Below are positions 1 through 9,900 of a stretch of DNA of 64,000 bases, piece by piece. The DNA is from VXNE01 sp965217825. Its GTDB lineage: Bacteria > Pseudomonadota > Gammaproteobacteria > Pseudomonadales > Azotimanducaceae. Numbering within the stretch: position 1 is the stretch's first letter; the number at the start of each line of letters is the position of its first letter. Below the pieces are notes generated by a model. That model had not been told where the DNA came from and did no database searches. It saw nothing but the letters and a program-made list of their open reading frames with translations. Position numbers and translations under genes: made by a program. Location of the stretch: contig OZ244571.1 in the NCBI GenBank assembly GCA_965217825.1, positions 1,054,001-1,118,000 on the forward strand, given 5' to 3'.

Positions 1-2298
1 GCCGCGCTTGGCGCGTTCGTCGAGGAGGTCGCCCGGCAGTTGTCCTGGTGGAAGCCGGTTGACGACGCGGGACGGCGCTCGTTCGGATCGGTGTCCCGCG
101 CGTGGGAGACCTGGGCCGAGGAGTTGCAGACGGCGGGGGAGAGCTTGGCGAAGGATCTTGCCGCCCACGGTCCGGTGACAGTCCCGGAGACCCTGACGCG
201 CGGTGCGCGCCGCGGCCTGTATCCCGCTATCGCGCCGGACGGGCGGTCTGTCGTCTATGTACGCGCCGATGGGCGTTCGGACACACGGTTGGTCCGCATG
301 CCGGTTGCTGGCGGTCCATCGCGCTCCGTCGCCCGCGTGAACGGCATCGGGCGGCCTGCCTTCCTGCCCGACGGCAGCCTTGTCTTTGCCCAGCAGGATT
401 TCTTGGACCGGTATCGAATCGTGAGCGACGTTTACGTCGCGGGCCCTGACGGCGAAGTGCGGCGGGTTACCAGAGGCGCGAGGCTCACTGCCCCCTCCCC
501 TGGCCCGGACGGAACGTGGGCCGTCGCCGTTGCGTGGCGCGCCGCGTCGAGCGGCCTCGTCAAGGTGGACCTCGACGCAGGCATTGTCAGCGAGATCACG
601 GTGATCGCGGCGGATACACACTGGGCCTTGCCGGCCGTATCCCCCAACGGCCGCTGGATCGCGGCGACGCGATGGTCCGGCGGTTCCCAGGACCTCGTCA
701 TCCTCGATATGGCGGGACGGGTCCGGCACCGCCTGACGCGCGACCGCGCCCTGGATGTCGCTCCCGCATGGAGCCCGGGCGGCGACTACCTTGTCTGGAC
801 GTCGGACCGGACCGGCATCCCCAACATCATCGGCGTGGCGGTGGATCCGGAGACCGGGATCCCCCAGCCACCGGTGATGCTTACCAATGTACGCACCGGC
901 GCCGCCTACCCGAGCATCGATCCCGCCGCCGAGTGGCTCTACTTCTCCGGCTACCACGCGGACGGCTGGGAAGTGGAACGCACGCCCTTCCTGCCGGGCG
1001 ACGCCGGCCCGGCACCGGTCCCGCTGCCGCGTTTCCGGACTCGCGACGGGGTGGACGGACACCCGCGACCGGCCAGCGGCAGATCGCTCGTGGGACCTGC
1101 GGAACCGGCCCGCCGTTACTCGGCGCTCGACACTCTGCTGCCGCGATACTGGCTGCCGTCCGTCGCCTATCCCGTCACCGTGCCGCACACCAGGGTCGAC
1201 GGCGTCGACGTGCCGCGCCGGCGCCTGATCGGCTACGGAATCAGAGCTTCGACATCGGCCTACGACCTGGTCGGCCGGCACGCCTACGCGGTCAACGTAG
1301 GGCACCACCCTTCCGAGACCCGGACGACCGTGCGGGCCGCGTACCACTACGGCGGCCTCGGTAATCCAAAATTCGGCGTGCGGGCCGGGCAGACCTGGTT
1401 CGAAGACGGGGCTCGCGTGCGCCTCCCAGGTTCGCCGCGCGCCAACCCGGAGCCACAGATCTTCTACGTGCTCGACCGAGAACGGGTGTTGTCCGGATCG
1501 GCGACGTGGCAGCGGCGTCGCGCCCGCTCGAACTTGGCGCTTTCGCTCTCCGCCGGGCTCGTGGACAGCCACCAGGAAGTCCTGGACCGTGACCTCGCAC
1601 CGGTGAGCGGATTCCTGCTCGACCGACCGCAGGCGATCCTCCGTGAACTCGCGGCCTCGGTGACCTGGTCGAACGCCAGGTCCCACGCGCTGCAGATGGG
1701 CGGTGCGCGCGGGGTGGCGCTGTCCGTCCGGGTACGCAGCCGCGAAGACCTGGACGTTCCCGCCGTCCACACCGGGATCGCCGGCCTCGATCGCTCGGTG
1801 GACGACCTCGTGGCGGGCCTTCGCGGCTACTGGCCGCTACCGGCCGGAAACCGCTTCGCAGCCCCGGTGCTGGCCTTTCGGGCCGGCGCGGGGACGGCGA
1901 GAGGACCGCGGTCCTACCGTAGCTATTTCGACGTCGGCGGTATGGCGTCCAGGTTCCCCGTGCGCGGCTACGACGCCGCCGCGCAGTCCGGGAGGCGGGC
2001 TTGGGCGGCGTCCGTCGAATATCGGCTGCCTCTTGCGTCCGTCAACCGCGGCATCGGCACATGGCCGCTGCACATGAACCGGATCTTCGGCGTGGCGTAC
2101 GCGGATGCGGGCAGGGCTTGGGGTGATCGCGCCGTCGGGGGCGATCATTCGGACCCGTTGACGTCAGTGGGGGTCGAGATGGTGGCAGACCTGCTTGCCC
2201 TCAAACGGCCGTACCGGCTGCGCGCAGGCATCGCTGCGCCACTGTCCGGCAACGAGGATGATCCGGTGGTCTACGTGGGGTTCGGACTCGCGTTCTAG
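1..2298 (+). CDS. TolB-like propeller and outer-membrane beta-barrel protein, 5' end outside the window
   Basis: The frame is open from the first base, so the true start lies upstream; a TTG at 40 is only an internal codon. The N-terminal half (about codons 60-330 of what is visible) has repeated TolB/WD40-type blades with APDGR, LPDGS, SPNGR and SPGGD turns, as in periplasmic beta-propellers. The C-terminal part (about 400-765) alternates short hydrophobic beta strands and ends in an aromatic residue (VGFGLAF). Its FPVRGYD and VAYADAGRAWGD stretches resemble Omp85/surface-antigen barrels. Such proteins usually begin with a signal peptide and often a gluzincin-like domain, which cannot be seen here. 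Role inferred: envelope protein spanning periplasm and outer membrane. Substrate unknown. Confidence 0.7.
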   Translation, partial: AALGAFVEEVARQLSWWKPVDDAGRRSFGSVSRAWETWAEELQTAGESLAKDLAAHGPVTVPETLTRGARRGLYPAIAPDGRSVVYVRADGRSDTRLVRMPVAGGPSRSVARVNGIGRPAFLPDGSLVFAQQDFLDRYRIVSDVYVAGPDGEVRRVTRGARLTAPSPGPDGTWAVAVAWRAASSGLVKVDLDAGIVSEITVIAADTHWALPAVSPNGRWIAATRWSGGSQDLVILDMAGRVRHRLTRDRALDVAPAWSPGGDYLVWTSDRTGIPNIIGVAVDPETGIPQPPVMLTNVRTGAAYPSIDPAAEWLYFSGYHADGWEVERTPFLPGDAGPAPVPLPRFRTRDGVDGHPRPASGRSLVGPAEPARRYSALDTLLPRYWLPSVAYPVTVPHTRVDGVDVPRRRLIGYGIRASTSAYDLVGRHAYAVNVGHHPSETRTTVRAAYHYGGLGNPKFGVRAGQTWFEDGARVRLPGSPRANPEPQIFYVLDRERVLSGSATWQRRRARSNLALSLSAGLVDSHQEVLDRDLAPVSGFLLDRPQAILRELAASVTWSNARSHALQMGGARGVALSVRVRSREDLDVPAVHTGIAGLDRSVDDLVAGLRGYWPLPAGNRFAAPVLAFRAGAGTARGPRSYRSYFDVGGMASRFPVRGYDAAAQSGRRAWAASVEYRLPLASVNRGIGTWPLHMNRIFGVAYADAGRAWGDRAVGGDHSDPLTSVGVEMVADLLALKRPYRLRAGIAAPLSGNEDDPVVYVGFGLAF

Positions 2299-2349
2299 CA
2301 CGGACATTTCACCAAGACCAGGATGCTACAGAGTCGGCGCGCGGTGGCC

Positions 2350-2520
2350 ACGCAAGTCGGCTCTCTGGTCAACCAGCGTCCGTCGGCGTCGATCAGGGTC
2401 CACAGGTGCGAGTACGAGAAATACTCGCCAGCGACTTGCATGGACGGCGCGGTGCAGTTGATCTTGTTGCGGCCGGGCTTCAACGGCGGCAAGTCAATGC
2501 TCCAGGTCGCGCCTGTCCTT
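2350..2520 (-). pseudogene. Possible C-terminal scrap of a polysaccharide deacetylase
   Basis: In one minus-strand frame the translation contains LKPGRNKINCTAPS followed by GEYFSYSHLW, which I associate with the C-terminal end of polysaccharide deacetylase-like proteins. No catalytic domain is present. The segment abuts the broken end of the AbiEii fragment, so two gene ends appear joined here. Recognition is from memory of the family and is tentative. The rest of 2299-2493 shows nothing else. Confidence 0.3.
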
Positions 2521-2889
2521 GAAGTCGAGAGCCGAACCCCGGCGCCGTAGCAAGATCGCACGTGTCCAGCGTTTTTCCTGACTGCGCGTCGGCGGCAGCG
2601 CTTCCTCTTTTGCGCCAGCCACGAGGTCCGGCGCAAACGCGCGAATGTCGTAGGTCATGTCGACGTCTTCAGAAAAACGGCGGACCGCTCGCCACACTTT
2701 CGAGAGCGACGTACCGCCTTTGAAGGTGAGGTGCCCAGCGAACGGCGCGTCGAACAATGCCCCGAGCGTGGCGACCACCCAGATGTCCTTCTCCAGCAGA
2801 AACGCGCGGCGTCGGCTCTTGTCCTGAACCACTCTCAACGCGTAACGGCGATCATCGGCCGACAGCTCCTGATATTGCGGATCAGGCAT
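2494..2889 (-). pseudogene. Truncated AbiEii-type nucleotidyltransferase toxin
   Basis: AbiEii proteins are nucleotidyltransferase-fold toxins of type IV TA and abortive-infection systems. The fragment carries the family's core: FKGGTSLSK, then RRFSEDVDM with the DxD-like acidic pair. The start ATG (2889) overlaps the stop of the upstream DUF6088 fragment, the usual antitoxin-toxin arrangement. Only about 131 residues remain against roughly 250-300 in the family. After about residue 85 the sequence no longer looks like the family and runs into the deacetylase-like scrap. I judge it non-functional. Confidence 0.7.
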
Positions 2890-3285
2890 CAGCGATGCGC
2901 GCGCTGACCGATTCCGCCATCCAGATTGGCATGACGGCTCGCGCGGCCGAAAGCTCGTCCAGATCCTCAGCGGAGAGCGCTGGCAGTACCGCCTCCAGAC
3001 TGTTCTCGACCTCTTCGCGGCCGAGCCACGCCACGGCACGGATGACGTCTCCGGCCTTGCGGTGCGGTGCCGCCAGTTGCCAGCGCGGCGCGTGCCGCAG
3101 CTCCACGCTGATTCCACTGAAGTGCAGCCGCCGACTGCGACCCGAAGTCAGATAGACCTCTCGCACTGGGTTCTGGGTTATCAGGCCTAGACGGTTAGCC
3201 GCCGAGCCCCCGCAGGGCACGATGGTTTCACCCCAAAGTGCCGAAAGAGCTTGCAGCGCCTTGCCGATACTCGGCGCGCATTGCA
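2882..3285 (-). pseudogene. N-terminally truncated DUF6088 (AbiEi-like) antitoxin
   Basis: The frame reads from about GKALQALSALWGETIVP through AANRLGL, VREVYLTSG and ISVELRHAP to its stop, the typical DUF6088 order. These proteins are usually encoded just upstream of AbiEii and regulate it. The N-terminal winged-helix region is missing: upstream of about 3285 the sequence switches to the 5' end of a sulfatase gene. No start codon of its own is preserved except an internal ATG at 3220. The stop overlaps the AbiEii start by 8 bases. Confidence 0.6.
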
Positions 3286-3342
3286 GCCCAACGCATCGCG
3301 TCTCAGTTGGTCGGTCATGAACAGGACTATGTTCGGTGCCAT
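3277..3342 (-). pseudogene. 5' stub of a sulfatase gene
   Basis: An ATG at 3342, preceded by GAGGA, begins MAPNIVLFMTDQLRRDAL, the characteristic start of type I sulfatases, in which the early aspartate binds the catalytic metal. Similarity stops after about 22 codons, where the DUF6088 remnant begins. The gene followed yghU and was cut by a rearrangement that brought in the AbiE-like pair. The sulfatase signature C/S-x-P-x-R lies beyond the break, so nothing functional is left. Confidence 0.6.
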
Positions 3343-3389
3343 ATCAGATTCCTCAAGACGGGGCGCGGCAGGCGCGATCTTCCGTCGGC

Positions 3390-4220
3390 TTACTTGAAGT
3401 CGTCGGGACCATGACGTTCCGGCACCTGTTCTTCTTCCGGCCCCCAGGGCCTGTTGACCCGCCGGCCGCGCTGCACCGCGGGGCGCGCCTCGATTTCGCT
3501 GGCCCAGCGCACCGCGTGCGTGTATGAGGCGACATCGAGGAACTTCTCGGCGTCGTAGAGGTTGTGCAGCACGAGCGCGCCATACCAGCCATAGTTGGCC
3601 ATGTCGGCGATCGTGTAGTCGTCGCCGCACAGGAACCGGTTCTCGGCCAGACGCCGGTTGAGCACGTCGAGCAGGCGTTTCGTCTCCATGGCGAAACGAT
3701 TGATGCAGTACTCGATTTTCTCCTCTCTGAAGGCATAGAAGTGGCCGAAGCCCCCGCCGATGTACGGGGCACTGCCCATCTGAAAGAACAGCCAGGACAG
3801 GCACTCGGCGCGGGCGCCGGGTTCGGTCGGCAGGAAAGCGCCGAATTTCTCCGCGAGGTAAACGAGGATCGCGCCCGACTCGAACACCCGGGTGGGTGGC
3901 GATGTGCCGTGATCGGCGAGTGCGGGAATCTTCGAGTTCGGGTTGAGGGCCACGAAGCCACTGCCGAACTGGTCGCCGTCGCCGATGTTGATCAGGTAAG
4001 CGTCGTATTCGGCTTCGGCGATGCCGAGTTCGAGCAACTCTTCGAGCATGACGGTTACCTTGATCCCGTTGGGCGTTGCCATGGAGTGGAGCTGCAGGGA
4101 GTGTTTGCCGACGGGAAGCGTCTTATCGTGGGTGGCGCCGGCGATAGGGCGGTTGGTGCCGCCGACCGACTTGTCCCACTGCCAGACCGGTGGGGGTGTA
4201 TAGGAGGATGCGTCTGTCAT
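3390..4220 (-). CDS. yghU: Glutathione-dependent disulfide-bond oxidoreductase YghU
   Basis: The 276-residue product matches the YghU/YfcG branch of glutathione transferases, which reduce disulfides using two bound glutathiones in the cytoplasm. The N-terminal extension (residues 1-45, PVWQWDKSVGGTNRPIAG) is typical of YghU. The thioredoxin-like domain covers about 45-130 (TPNGIKVTVMLEE, NPNSKIPAL, FESGAILVYLA) and the helical domain about 140-250 (GDDYTIADM). Length equals the family's usual 280-290. The start is ATG at 4220. A sulfatase gene once followed about 50 bases downstream. The upstream 4221-4527 shows no gene. Confidence 0.9.
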   Translation of the reverse strand: MTDASSYTPPPVWQWDKSVGGTNRPIAGATHDKTLPVGKHSLQLHSMATPNGIKVTVMLEELLELGIAEAEYDAYLINIGDGDQFGSGFVALNPNSKIPALADHGTSPPTRVFESGAILVYLAEKFGAFLPTEPGARAECLSWLFFQMGSAPYIGGGFGHFYAFREEKIEYCINRFAMETKRLLDVLNRRLAENRFLCGDDYTIADMANYGWYGALVLHNLYDAEKFLDVASYTHAVRWASEIEARPAVQRGRRVNRPWGPEEEQVPERHGPDDFK

Positions 4221-4527
4221 GATTGTCTCTTGTCAGGTTCAGATTGTGATCTGGGGCACAAAGCAGGTCCTGGTTGGAACGGCGACCTGCTGCTTCAATG
4301 ATCCCTCCACAGCCGGTCGCTGAACGGCCTGAGATCGAACTCAATAGTTTGGGTGGATCGATGATGCTGGGCCAAGCGGAGCAAGTATCTGCGATTTTCT
4401 CCGGCAGCAACACCCGTCTTTGTTCCATGCCCCGCGTCTCCCCGGACGCGCTTGGTATTCGAAGGTGAGGGCATACGAGACGCGTTTGACCCGAGACGAG
4501 GCAGGTAATCGACCAAGGCTCAGTTGA

Positions 4528-4567
4528 TTGCCTTATGGAAAGGAAATGCTAAAGTAAGGATTCCTTT
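4528..4567 (+). promoter_or_regulatory. Promoter and inverted-repeat operator of the AbrB/PIN/HigA operon
   Basis: TTGCCT (4528-4533) and TAAAGT (4550-4555) are 16 bases apart and form a plausible sigma-70 promoter. The inverted repeat AAAGGAA (4539-4545) and TTCCTTT (4561-4567) spans the -10 element and likely start site, as expected for TA autoregulation. The antitoxin begins at 4590. Prediction from sequence only. Confidence 0.45.
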
Positions 4568-4589
4568 TTTCATTTAGTGTCGAAGCAGC

Positions 4590-4832
4590 ATGCTTGCGAA
4601 GCTCACCGCCAAGAATCAGCTTACCCTCCCCAAGCGCATCACTAACGAGCTTGGCCCCGTGGAGTACTTCGAAGTCGAAGCTCGAAACGGCCAGGTCGTG
4701 CTGACACCAGTTCGCATCCAGCGGGCCGATGCGGTGCGCGCGAAGCTCGCAGAACTTGATCTCGATGAACAGACCATTCGCGATGCCGTAGCTTGGGCAC
4801 GGAGCGCAGTGCAACGCGCCGATGACAAATGA
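4590..4832 (+). CDS. AbrB/MazE-type antitoxin
   Basis: The 80-residue protein has a swapped-hairpin AbrB domain at its N-terminus (LTAKNQLTLPKRI, residues 4-17, then VEYFEVEARNGQVVL). This fold binds operator DNA in MazE, VapB and AbrB. The acidic and helical C-terminus (about 45-80) would bind the toxin. It starts at ATG 4590 and lies 12 bases upstream of a PIN-domain gene, so it is the cognate antitoxin of a VapBC-like pair. Autorepression through the upstream inverted repeat is inferred. Confidence 0.85.
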   Translation: MLAKLTAKNQLTLPKRITNELGPVEYFEVEARNGQVVLTPVRIQRADAVRAKLAELDLDEQTIRDAVAWARSAVQRADDK

Positions 4833-4844
4833 GCCACGCACGCC

Positions 4845-5285
4845 ATGCCCATTCCGCCCAGCCCGCCGCCGCGGGTCGTTCTTGATACCAACCTGGTGCT
4901 GTCCGCACTAATTTTTGGCGGGGAAGCGACGGCGCTTCTAAGGGAGGGTTGGCAGAGTCGACGGTTCATCCCACTCGCCTCGAGGGAGACGATCAGCGAA
5001 CTCATACGTGTGCTTGGGTATCCGAAGTTCGGGCTGAACCCGCGTGAGCAGGAAGACCTGTTGTCGGACTATCTCCCACACTGTACTACCGTGATCATTC
5101 CCACTCTGCCGCCGCCCACACCGGTCTGTCGCGACCCCTGCGACACGCCGTTCCTTGAGCTTGCCATTGCGGGCGAAGCGGACTTTCTCGTTACAGGCGA
5201 TCAGGATCTGGTAAGCCTGTCAGCGGAATTCTCACGCCCAATCGTCAAGGTTGGCGAGTTCCTGGCGGGACTTGCGCGTGCGTGA
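4845..5285 (+). CDS. PIN-domain ribonuclease toxin (VapC-like)
   Basis: The 146-residue protein fits the family of putative TA toxin components with a PIN domain. Acidic residues that would hold the metal in a PIN active site are visible: D14 (VVLDTNLVLSAL), E52 (SELIRVLGYP), D100 (DPCDTPFLELA) and D119 (FLVTGDQDL). PIN toxins cleave RNA, often tRNA or rRNA. Length is normal and no residue seems missing. It is co-transcribed with the AbrB antitoxin 12 bases upstream. Its stop is followed 50 bases later by a HigA-like gene. Confidence 0.85.
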   Translation: MPIPPSPPPRVVLDTNLVLSALIFGGEATALLREGWQSRRFIPLASRETISELIRVLGYPKFGLNPREQEDLLSDYLPHCTTVIIPTLPPPTPVCRDPCDTPFLELAIAGEADFLVTGDQDLVSLSAEFSRPIVKVGEFLAGLARA

Positions 5286-5335
5286 TTGTAGAAATCGGTG
5301 ACTACCACGAGGACAATCGTTCGGGAAGAGATGCG

Positions 5336-5632
5336 ATGAGCGAGGCCATGGCAACGATGTCCTTTAATCCCGATTGGGTTTCACCTCCCGGAGATACCAT
5401 CGCTGATCTGCTAGATGAGCGAGGTTGGACGCGGCCTGAGTTCGCAAATCGGCTTGCCACTTCCAGGAGATTCGTCAATCAACTCATATTGGGTGAAGCG
5501 TCGATTAACGAAGCAACTGCGCTAGAGCTCGAGCGGGTGCTTGGCAGCACCAATCGATTCTGGCTGAATCGAGAATCTGACTATCGTGCTGGCATGGCGA
5601 AGCGACAGGAAATCCAGACGCTCCCGAAATGA
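5336..5632 (+). CDS. HigA-like XRE-family antitoxin without a HigB partner
   Basis: The protein has the HigA signature NPDWVSPPGDTIADLL followed by a helix-turn-helix (FANRLATSRRFVNQLI) and the FWLNRE segment near the end. I prefer ATG 5336, preceded by GGGAAGAG, over the upstream GTG 5282 that overlaps the PIN stop; known HigA proteins start close to NPDW. HigA normally follows the RelE-fold toxin gene higB, but none is present upstream or downstream. It may instead be a third component controlling the AbrB/PIN pair, or an orphan regulator. The region 5633-5906 holds no gene I can see. Confidence 0.75.
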   Translation: MSEAMATMSFNPDWVSPPGDTIADLLDERGWTRPEFANRLATSRRFVNQLILGEASINEATALELERVLGSTNRFWLNRESDYRAGMAKRQEIQTLPK

Positions 5633-5906
5633 AGCGCCGTGTCACTTTGCCGGGTGACGTAGAGCGGCATGTCCGCTTGCAGCCCATAGGCTATCGGACG
5701 CATTTGTAGCTGCGGTTCAGGCCGATCCACGAGCGGGAATTCGGATTCGATGCCGTCTCGCGTTCCCGGTTCCCGCGGCCAGCCGCCGGAAGCAATCGCC
5801 GGTGTCAGGGGCAAATCATCGTGGCATCGTGGCTTCGCCCGAGTGACCGTCGAAGCTCCCGGTCGATATGGGCGTACCATAGGCGAACTTGGATGTGGAG
5901 GTTGGC

Positions 5907-6971
5907 GTGCGTAGGGCCAAGTCCTGTGTAGTGATGCTCCTCCTTGGCGCGGGTTGTAGCGATGAAGAGCCCGCGGGTTCATCCCCGGGTGGGTTTGGCG
6001 GGCCTCCGCTGGTGGTCACCGAAACGGCAACGGTCCGCTCCATTGCGGACATCGTCGAGGCGATCGGTACGACGCAGGCGAACGAGTCCGTGACCATTAC
6101 CGCGAAAGTCACCGATTCGATCCGACACGTCCGCTTCGACGACGGCGATTTCGTCCAGCAGGGCGACGTCCTGGTCAAGCTTACCAACGAAGAGCAGACC
6201 GCGTTGCTGCAAGAAGCCGAAGCCGGCAAGCAGGATGCCCAGAACCAGTATGATCGGCTGAAGAACCTTCTCGAACAGCGCAGTATCCCCGTTTCCGACG
6301 TGGACGAGGCGCAAGCCCGATTGTCCGGTGCCCGGGCTCGCTACCAGGCCCTCGTCGCGCGTTTGGACGATCGACTGATCCGCGCTCCCTTCACGGGCTT
6401 GCTTGGTTTCCGTGAGGTGAGCGCCGGAACACTCATCACCCCGGGTACGCCCATCACGACCCTGGACGATATTTCGGTGATCAAACTCGACTTTGCGTTG
6501 CCCGAGGTGCATCTGGGTGTCGTTCATCCAGGACTCTCGCTAACGGCCGCGAGCGCGGCGTTCCCCGGCCGGTTCTTCGCCGCCACGGTTCGGACGGTCG
6601 GTTCACGAGTCAACCCGGTAACCCGGGCGGTGCCCGTACGGGCGCATATCGACAATTCGGATGCGCTCTTGCGGCCCGGCATGTTGATGACGGTGAAGCT
6701 GACGACCGCGAGTCGCGACGCCCTGATGGTGCCCGAGACGGCTTTGTTGCAGCGCGGCATGGAGACATTCGTCTACGCGGTAACGGATGGACGCGCGGCG
6801 ATGACGACGATTGACCTCGGCATCCGCCTCGATGGTTGGGCGGAAGCACGTACGGGCATCGCGCCGGGCCAGGAAGTGGTCGTCGAAGGCGTCATGAATG
6901 TTCGAGACGGTGGCCCGGTGCGCCGTGCCGAGCCGGTCGAGGCGAATCCCGGCGTCGCTCCCCGGCGCTAG
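5907..6971 (+). CDS. RND efflux periplasmic adaptor lipoprotein
   Basis: Membrane-fusion proteins link an inner-membrane RND pump to an outer-membrane channel. GTG 5907 has GGAGG six bases upstream and gives a lipoprotein leader with lipobox LGAGC (Cys17), so I prefer it to the upstream TTG 5889. The order is typical: first barrel strand and lipoyl half (VRFDDGDFVQQGDVLVKL), a helical hairpin (about 90-150), second lipoyl half (RAPFTGLLGFREVSAG), then barrel and membrane-proximal domains (LRPGMLMTVKL, VPETAL). The RND permease starts 12 bases downstream, so both form one operon. No outer-membrane factor gene is present. Confidence 0.9.
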   Translation: MRRAKSCVVMLLLGAGCSDEEPAGSSPGGFGGPPLVVTETATVRSIADIVEAIGTTQANESVTITAKVTDSIRHVRFDDGDFVQQGDVLVKLTNEEQTALLQEAEAGKQDAQNQYDRLKNLLEQRSIPVSDVDEAQARLSGARARYQALVARLDDRLIRAPFTGLLGFREVSAGTLITPGTPITTLDDISVIKLDFALPEVHLGVVHPGLSLTAASAAFPGRFFAATVRTVGSRVNPVTRAVPVRAHIDNSDALLRPGMLMTVKLTTASRDALMVPETALLQRGMETFVYAVTDGRAAMTTIDLGIRLDGWAEARTGIAPGQEVVVEGVMNVRDGGPVRRAEPVEANPGVAPRR

Positions 6972-6982
6972 GGTGGTGAGCC

Positions 6983-9900
6983 ATGTGGTTGTCCGACACA
7001 TCCGTTAAGCGACCGGTATTTGCCACCGTCATCAGCCTGGCCCTGTTGGCCTTCGGCGTCCTTTCGTTCAACCTCCTGCCGCTGCGGGAATACCCGGACG
7101 TGACGCCGCCGGTCATTTCCATCAGCACCTCCTATCCCGGCGCGTCGTCCGACGTTATTGAAAGCCGGGTCACCACGGTGATCGAGGATCAGATCAGCGG
7201 CATCGAGGGCGTAAAGGCAGTGCGTTCGTCGAGTACCGACGGCAGCTCGCGCATCAACCTGGAGTTCGACCTCGACCGCGATATCGACGCCGCCGCGAAC
7301 GACGTCCGCGACCGGGTTTCGCGGGCCGTACGCTGGTTGCCGGAGGACGCACGCCCGCCGGAGATCCGCAAACAGGACTCCGATGCCCGCCCGGCCATGT
7401 ACATCAACGTGCGGAGTTCGGTGTTGAACCGGATGGAACTCACCGACTACACCGAGCGCTACATCGCCGATCGCTTCGCGGCGATCCCCGGCGTTGCCAA
7501 TGCCGGCGTACGCGGGGCCCGTCCGGCAATGCGGATCTGGGTGGACCGGCTAGCACTCGCGGCCCGGAACCTCACCGTCACTGACATTGAGTCGGCATTG
7601 CGCCGTGAAAACCTGGAACTCCCGGCGGGCCGCCTCGAGACCGTGGACCGGGAACTAACGGTTCGGCTCGCGCGCGGTTACGAGTCCGCCGAGGACTTCC
7701 GGGGGTTGGTGGTCGCGCGAGGCGAGGACGGTCACCTGGTGCGTTTGGGCGAGGTCGCGACGGTCGAGGTGGCGCCGCTGGACCACCGCTCGATCTTCCG
7801 TGCGAACGGCCTGCCGACGGTCAGCATCGGAATCATCAAGCAGTCGAAGGCGAATACGCTCAAGACGCTGGAGCAGGTGGCGGCCGAGATCGACAAGATC
7901 AACGACGCGATTCCGGACCACATGCGGGTCACGAAGGGATCCGACGACTCGGTGTTCATCCGCGCGGCGATCAACTCGGTCTACCGCACCATCGCCGTCA
8001 CCACCGTGCTGGTAAGCCTGGTCATCCTCGTGTTCCTGGGCTCGTTCCGGACCATGGCGATACCGGTCGTCACGATCCCGGTGTGCCTGGTCTCGGCATT
8101 CATCGCCCTGGCGGCATTCGGTTTCACCGTTAACCTGATCACCCTGCTCGCCCTCGTGCTGTCCATCGGCCTCGTGGTGGACGACGCCATCGTCGTGCTG
8201 GAGAACATCCATCGGCGAATAGAGGAGGGGGAGACGCCCCTGGTCGCCGCGTACAACGGGACCCGTCAAGTCGGTTTCGCCGTGATCGCTACAACGGCGG
8301 TATTGGTGGCGGTGTTCACGCCGATCATGTTCCTCACCGATAATATCGGCGTAATCTTCGGTGAGCTGGCGGTGACCATCGCGGCGGCGGTGGTGTTTTC
8401 CAGCGTCCTCGCGCTGTCGCTGACGCCGGTCATGTGCTCCAAATTCCTGCGCGCTTCGGGCCGCGAAAACCGCCTGGCGGGGTGGATCAACGGTGGCTTC
8501 TCCCGGCTTAGACAGGGCTACATCAGCGTTTTGCGTGTGCTCATCCGGCACCGCTGGGTGGCGGTGCTGGCGGCGGCCGGCACGTTGGCAGGTGCCTATT
8601 TCCTGCTCGATGCGGTTCCGCGGGAGTACGTCCCGGAGGAGGACCAGGGCGCGTTCATGGCGATGTTCTCGGGGCCAGAAGGTATGGGCATCGAGCGCAT
8701 GAAGCGCGAAGCCCTGAAACTTGAGCTTCCAGCCAGGCAGATGATCGACGAGGGCCTCGCGCAGGTCGTCGTGATGGCCGTTCCCGGGTGGGGCGGCAAT
8801 TCGTCCAACAGCGGTGTGATCATGGTCGTCATGAAGCCGTGGGGAGAGCGCGAGATCAGCACCAGGGACGCCGCGGCGCGTGTTAACGCGGCGTGGCGGA
8901 ACATCCCCGACGTACGAGCGTTCGCGTTCGTGCGTTCGGGCCTGTCCCGCAGGGGTGGAGGCCGACCCGTTCAGTTCGTGCTCGGCGGTCCCGATTACGA
9001 GACCCTCGCCGAATGGCGGGACCTCATCTTCGACCGGTCGCGCGAGTTTCCGGGTCTTCAGCGCGTCGACAGCGACCTGAAGGAGACCCAGCCCCAGGCC
9101 GTGGTGCGAATCGACAAGAACCGCGCGGCTTCGCTTGGTGTCTCGGTTCAGAACATCGGCAGGACGCTCTCGACGATGATGAGCGAACAGCGGATTACGA
9201 CCTACGTCAAGGACGGCGAGGAGTACGACGTCATCCTCCAGGCCCGTGACGACCAGCGCGCGACCGCCCAGGACCTTTCGAACATCTACGTGCGATCGGA
9301 TTCGACGGGCGAGCTGGTCCCGCTGGCCAACCTCATTCATGTCGACGAACGGGCCGCCCCCGGCTCGCTCAACCGCTACAACCGGCTGCGTGCCGTCACC
9401 ATCACGGCAAGCCTGGCCCCGGGCACCGTCCTGGGCGAAGCATTGGAGTTTCTGGAACGGGTCGTTCGGGAGTCTTTCCCGGACGAGGCGCGGATCGACT
9501 ACCAGGGCGAGTCCCTTGAATACAAGGAGACGAGCGGCAGCCTGGCGCTCACTTTCGGCTTGGCGCTGCTCATCGTCTTCCTGGTGCTTGCCGCGCAGTT
9601 CGAGAGCTTCGTGCATCCGCTGGTAATCCTCGTCACGGTACCGTTGGCGGTGGCGGGTGCGTTGCTCGGCCTCTACCTCACGGGACTGTCGATCAACATC
9701 TTCAGCCAGATCGGCATCGTCATGCTGATCGGGATCGCCGCCAAGAACGGGGTCTTGATCGTCGAGTTCATCAACCAGATGCGCGATGCCGGCCGCGCAT
9801 TCGAAGAAGCAATCATCGAGGCGTCAGGGATTCGTCTGCGGCCCGTGGTCATGACCACGATCTCCACGATCATGGGCTCGATCCCGCTGATTCTCGCGAC

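Noticed and set aside
7655..9616. A 653-codon minus-strand frame
   Set aside because: Antisense shadow of the RND permease, with a His/Arg/Asp-rich translation and no family.
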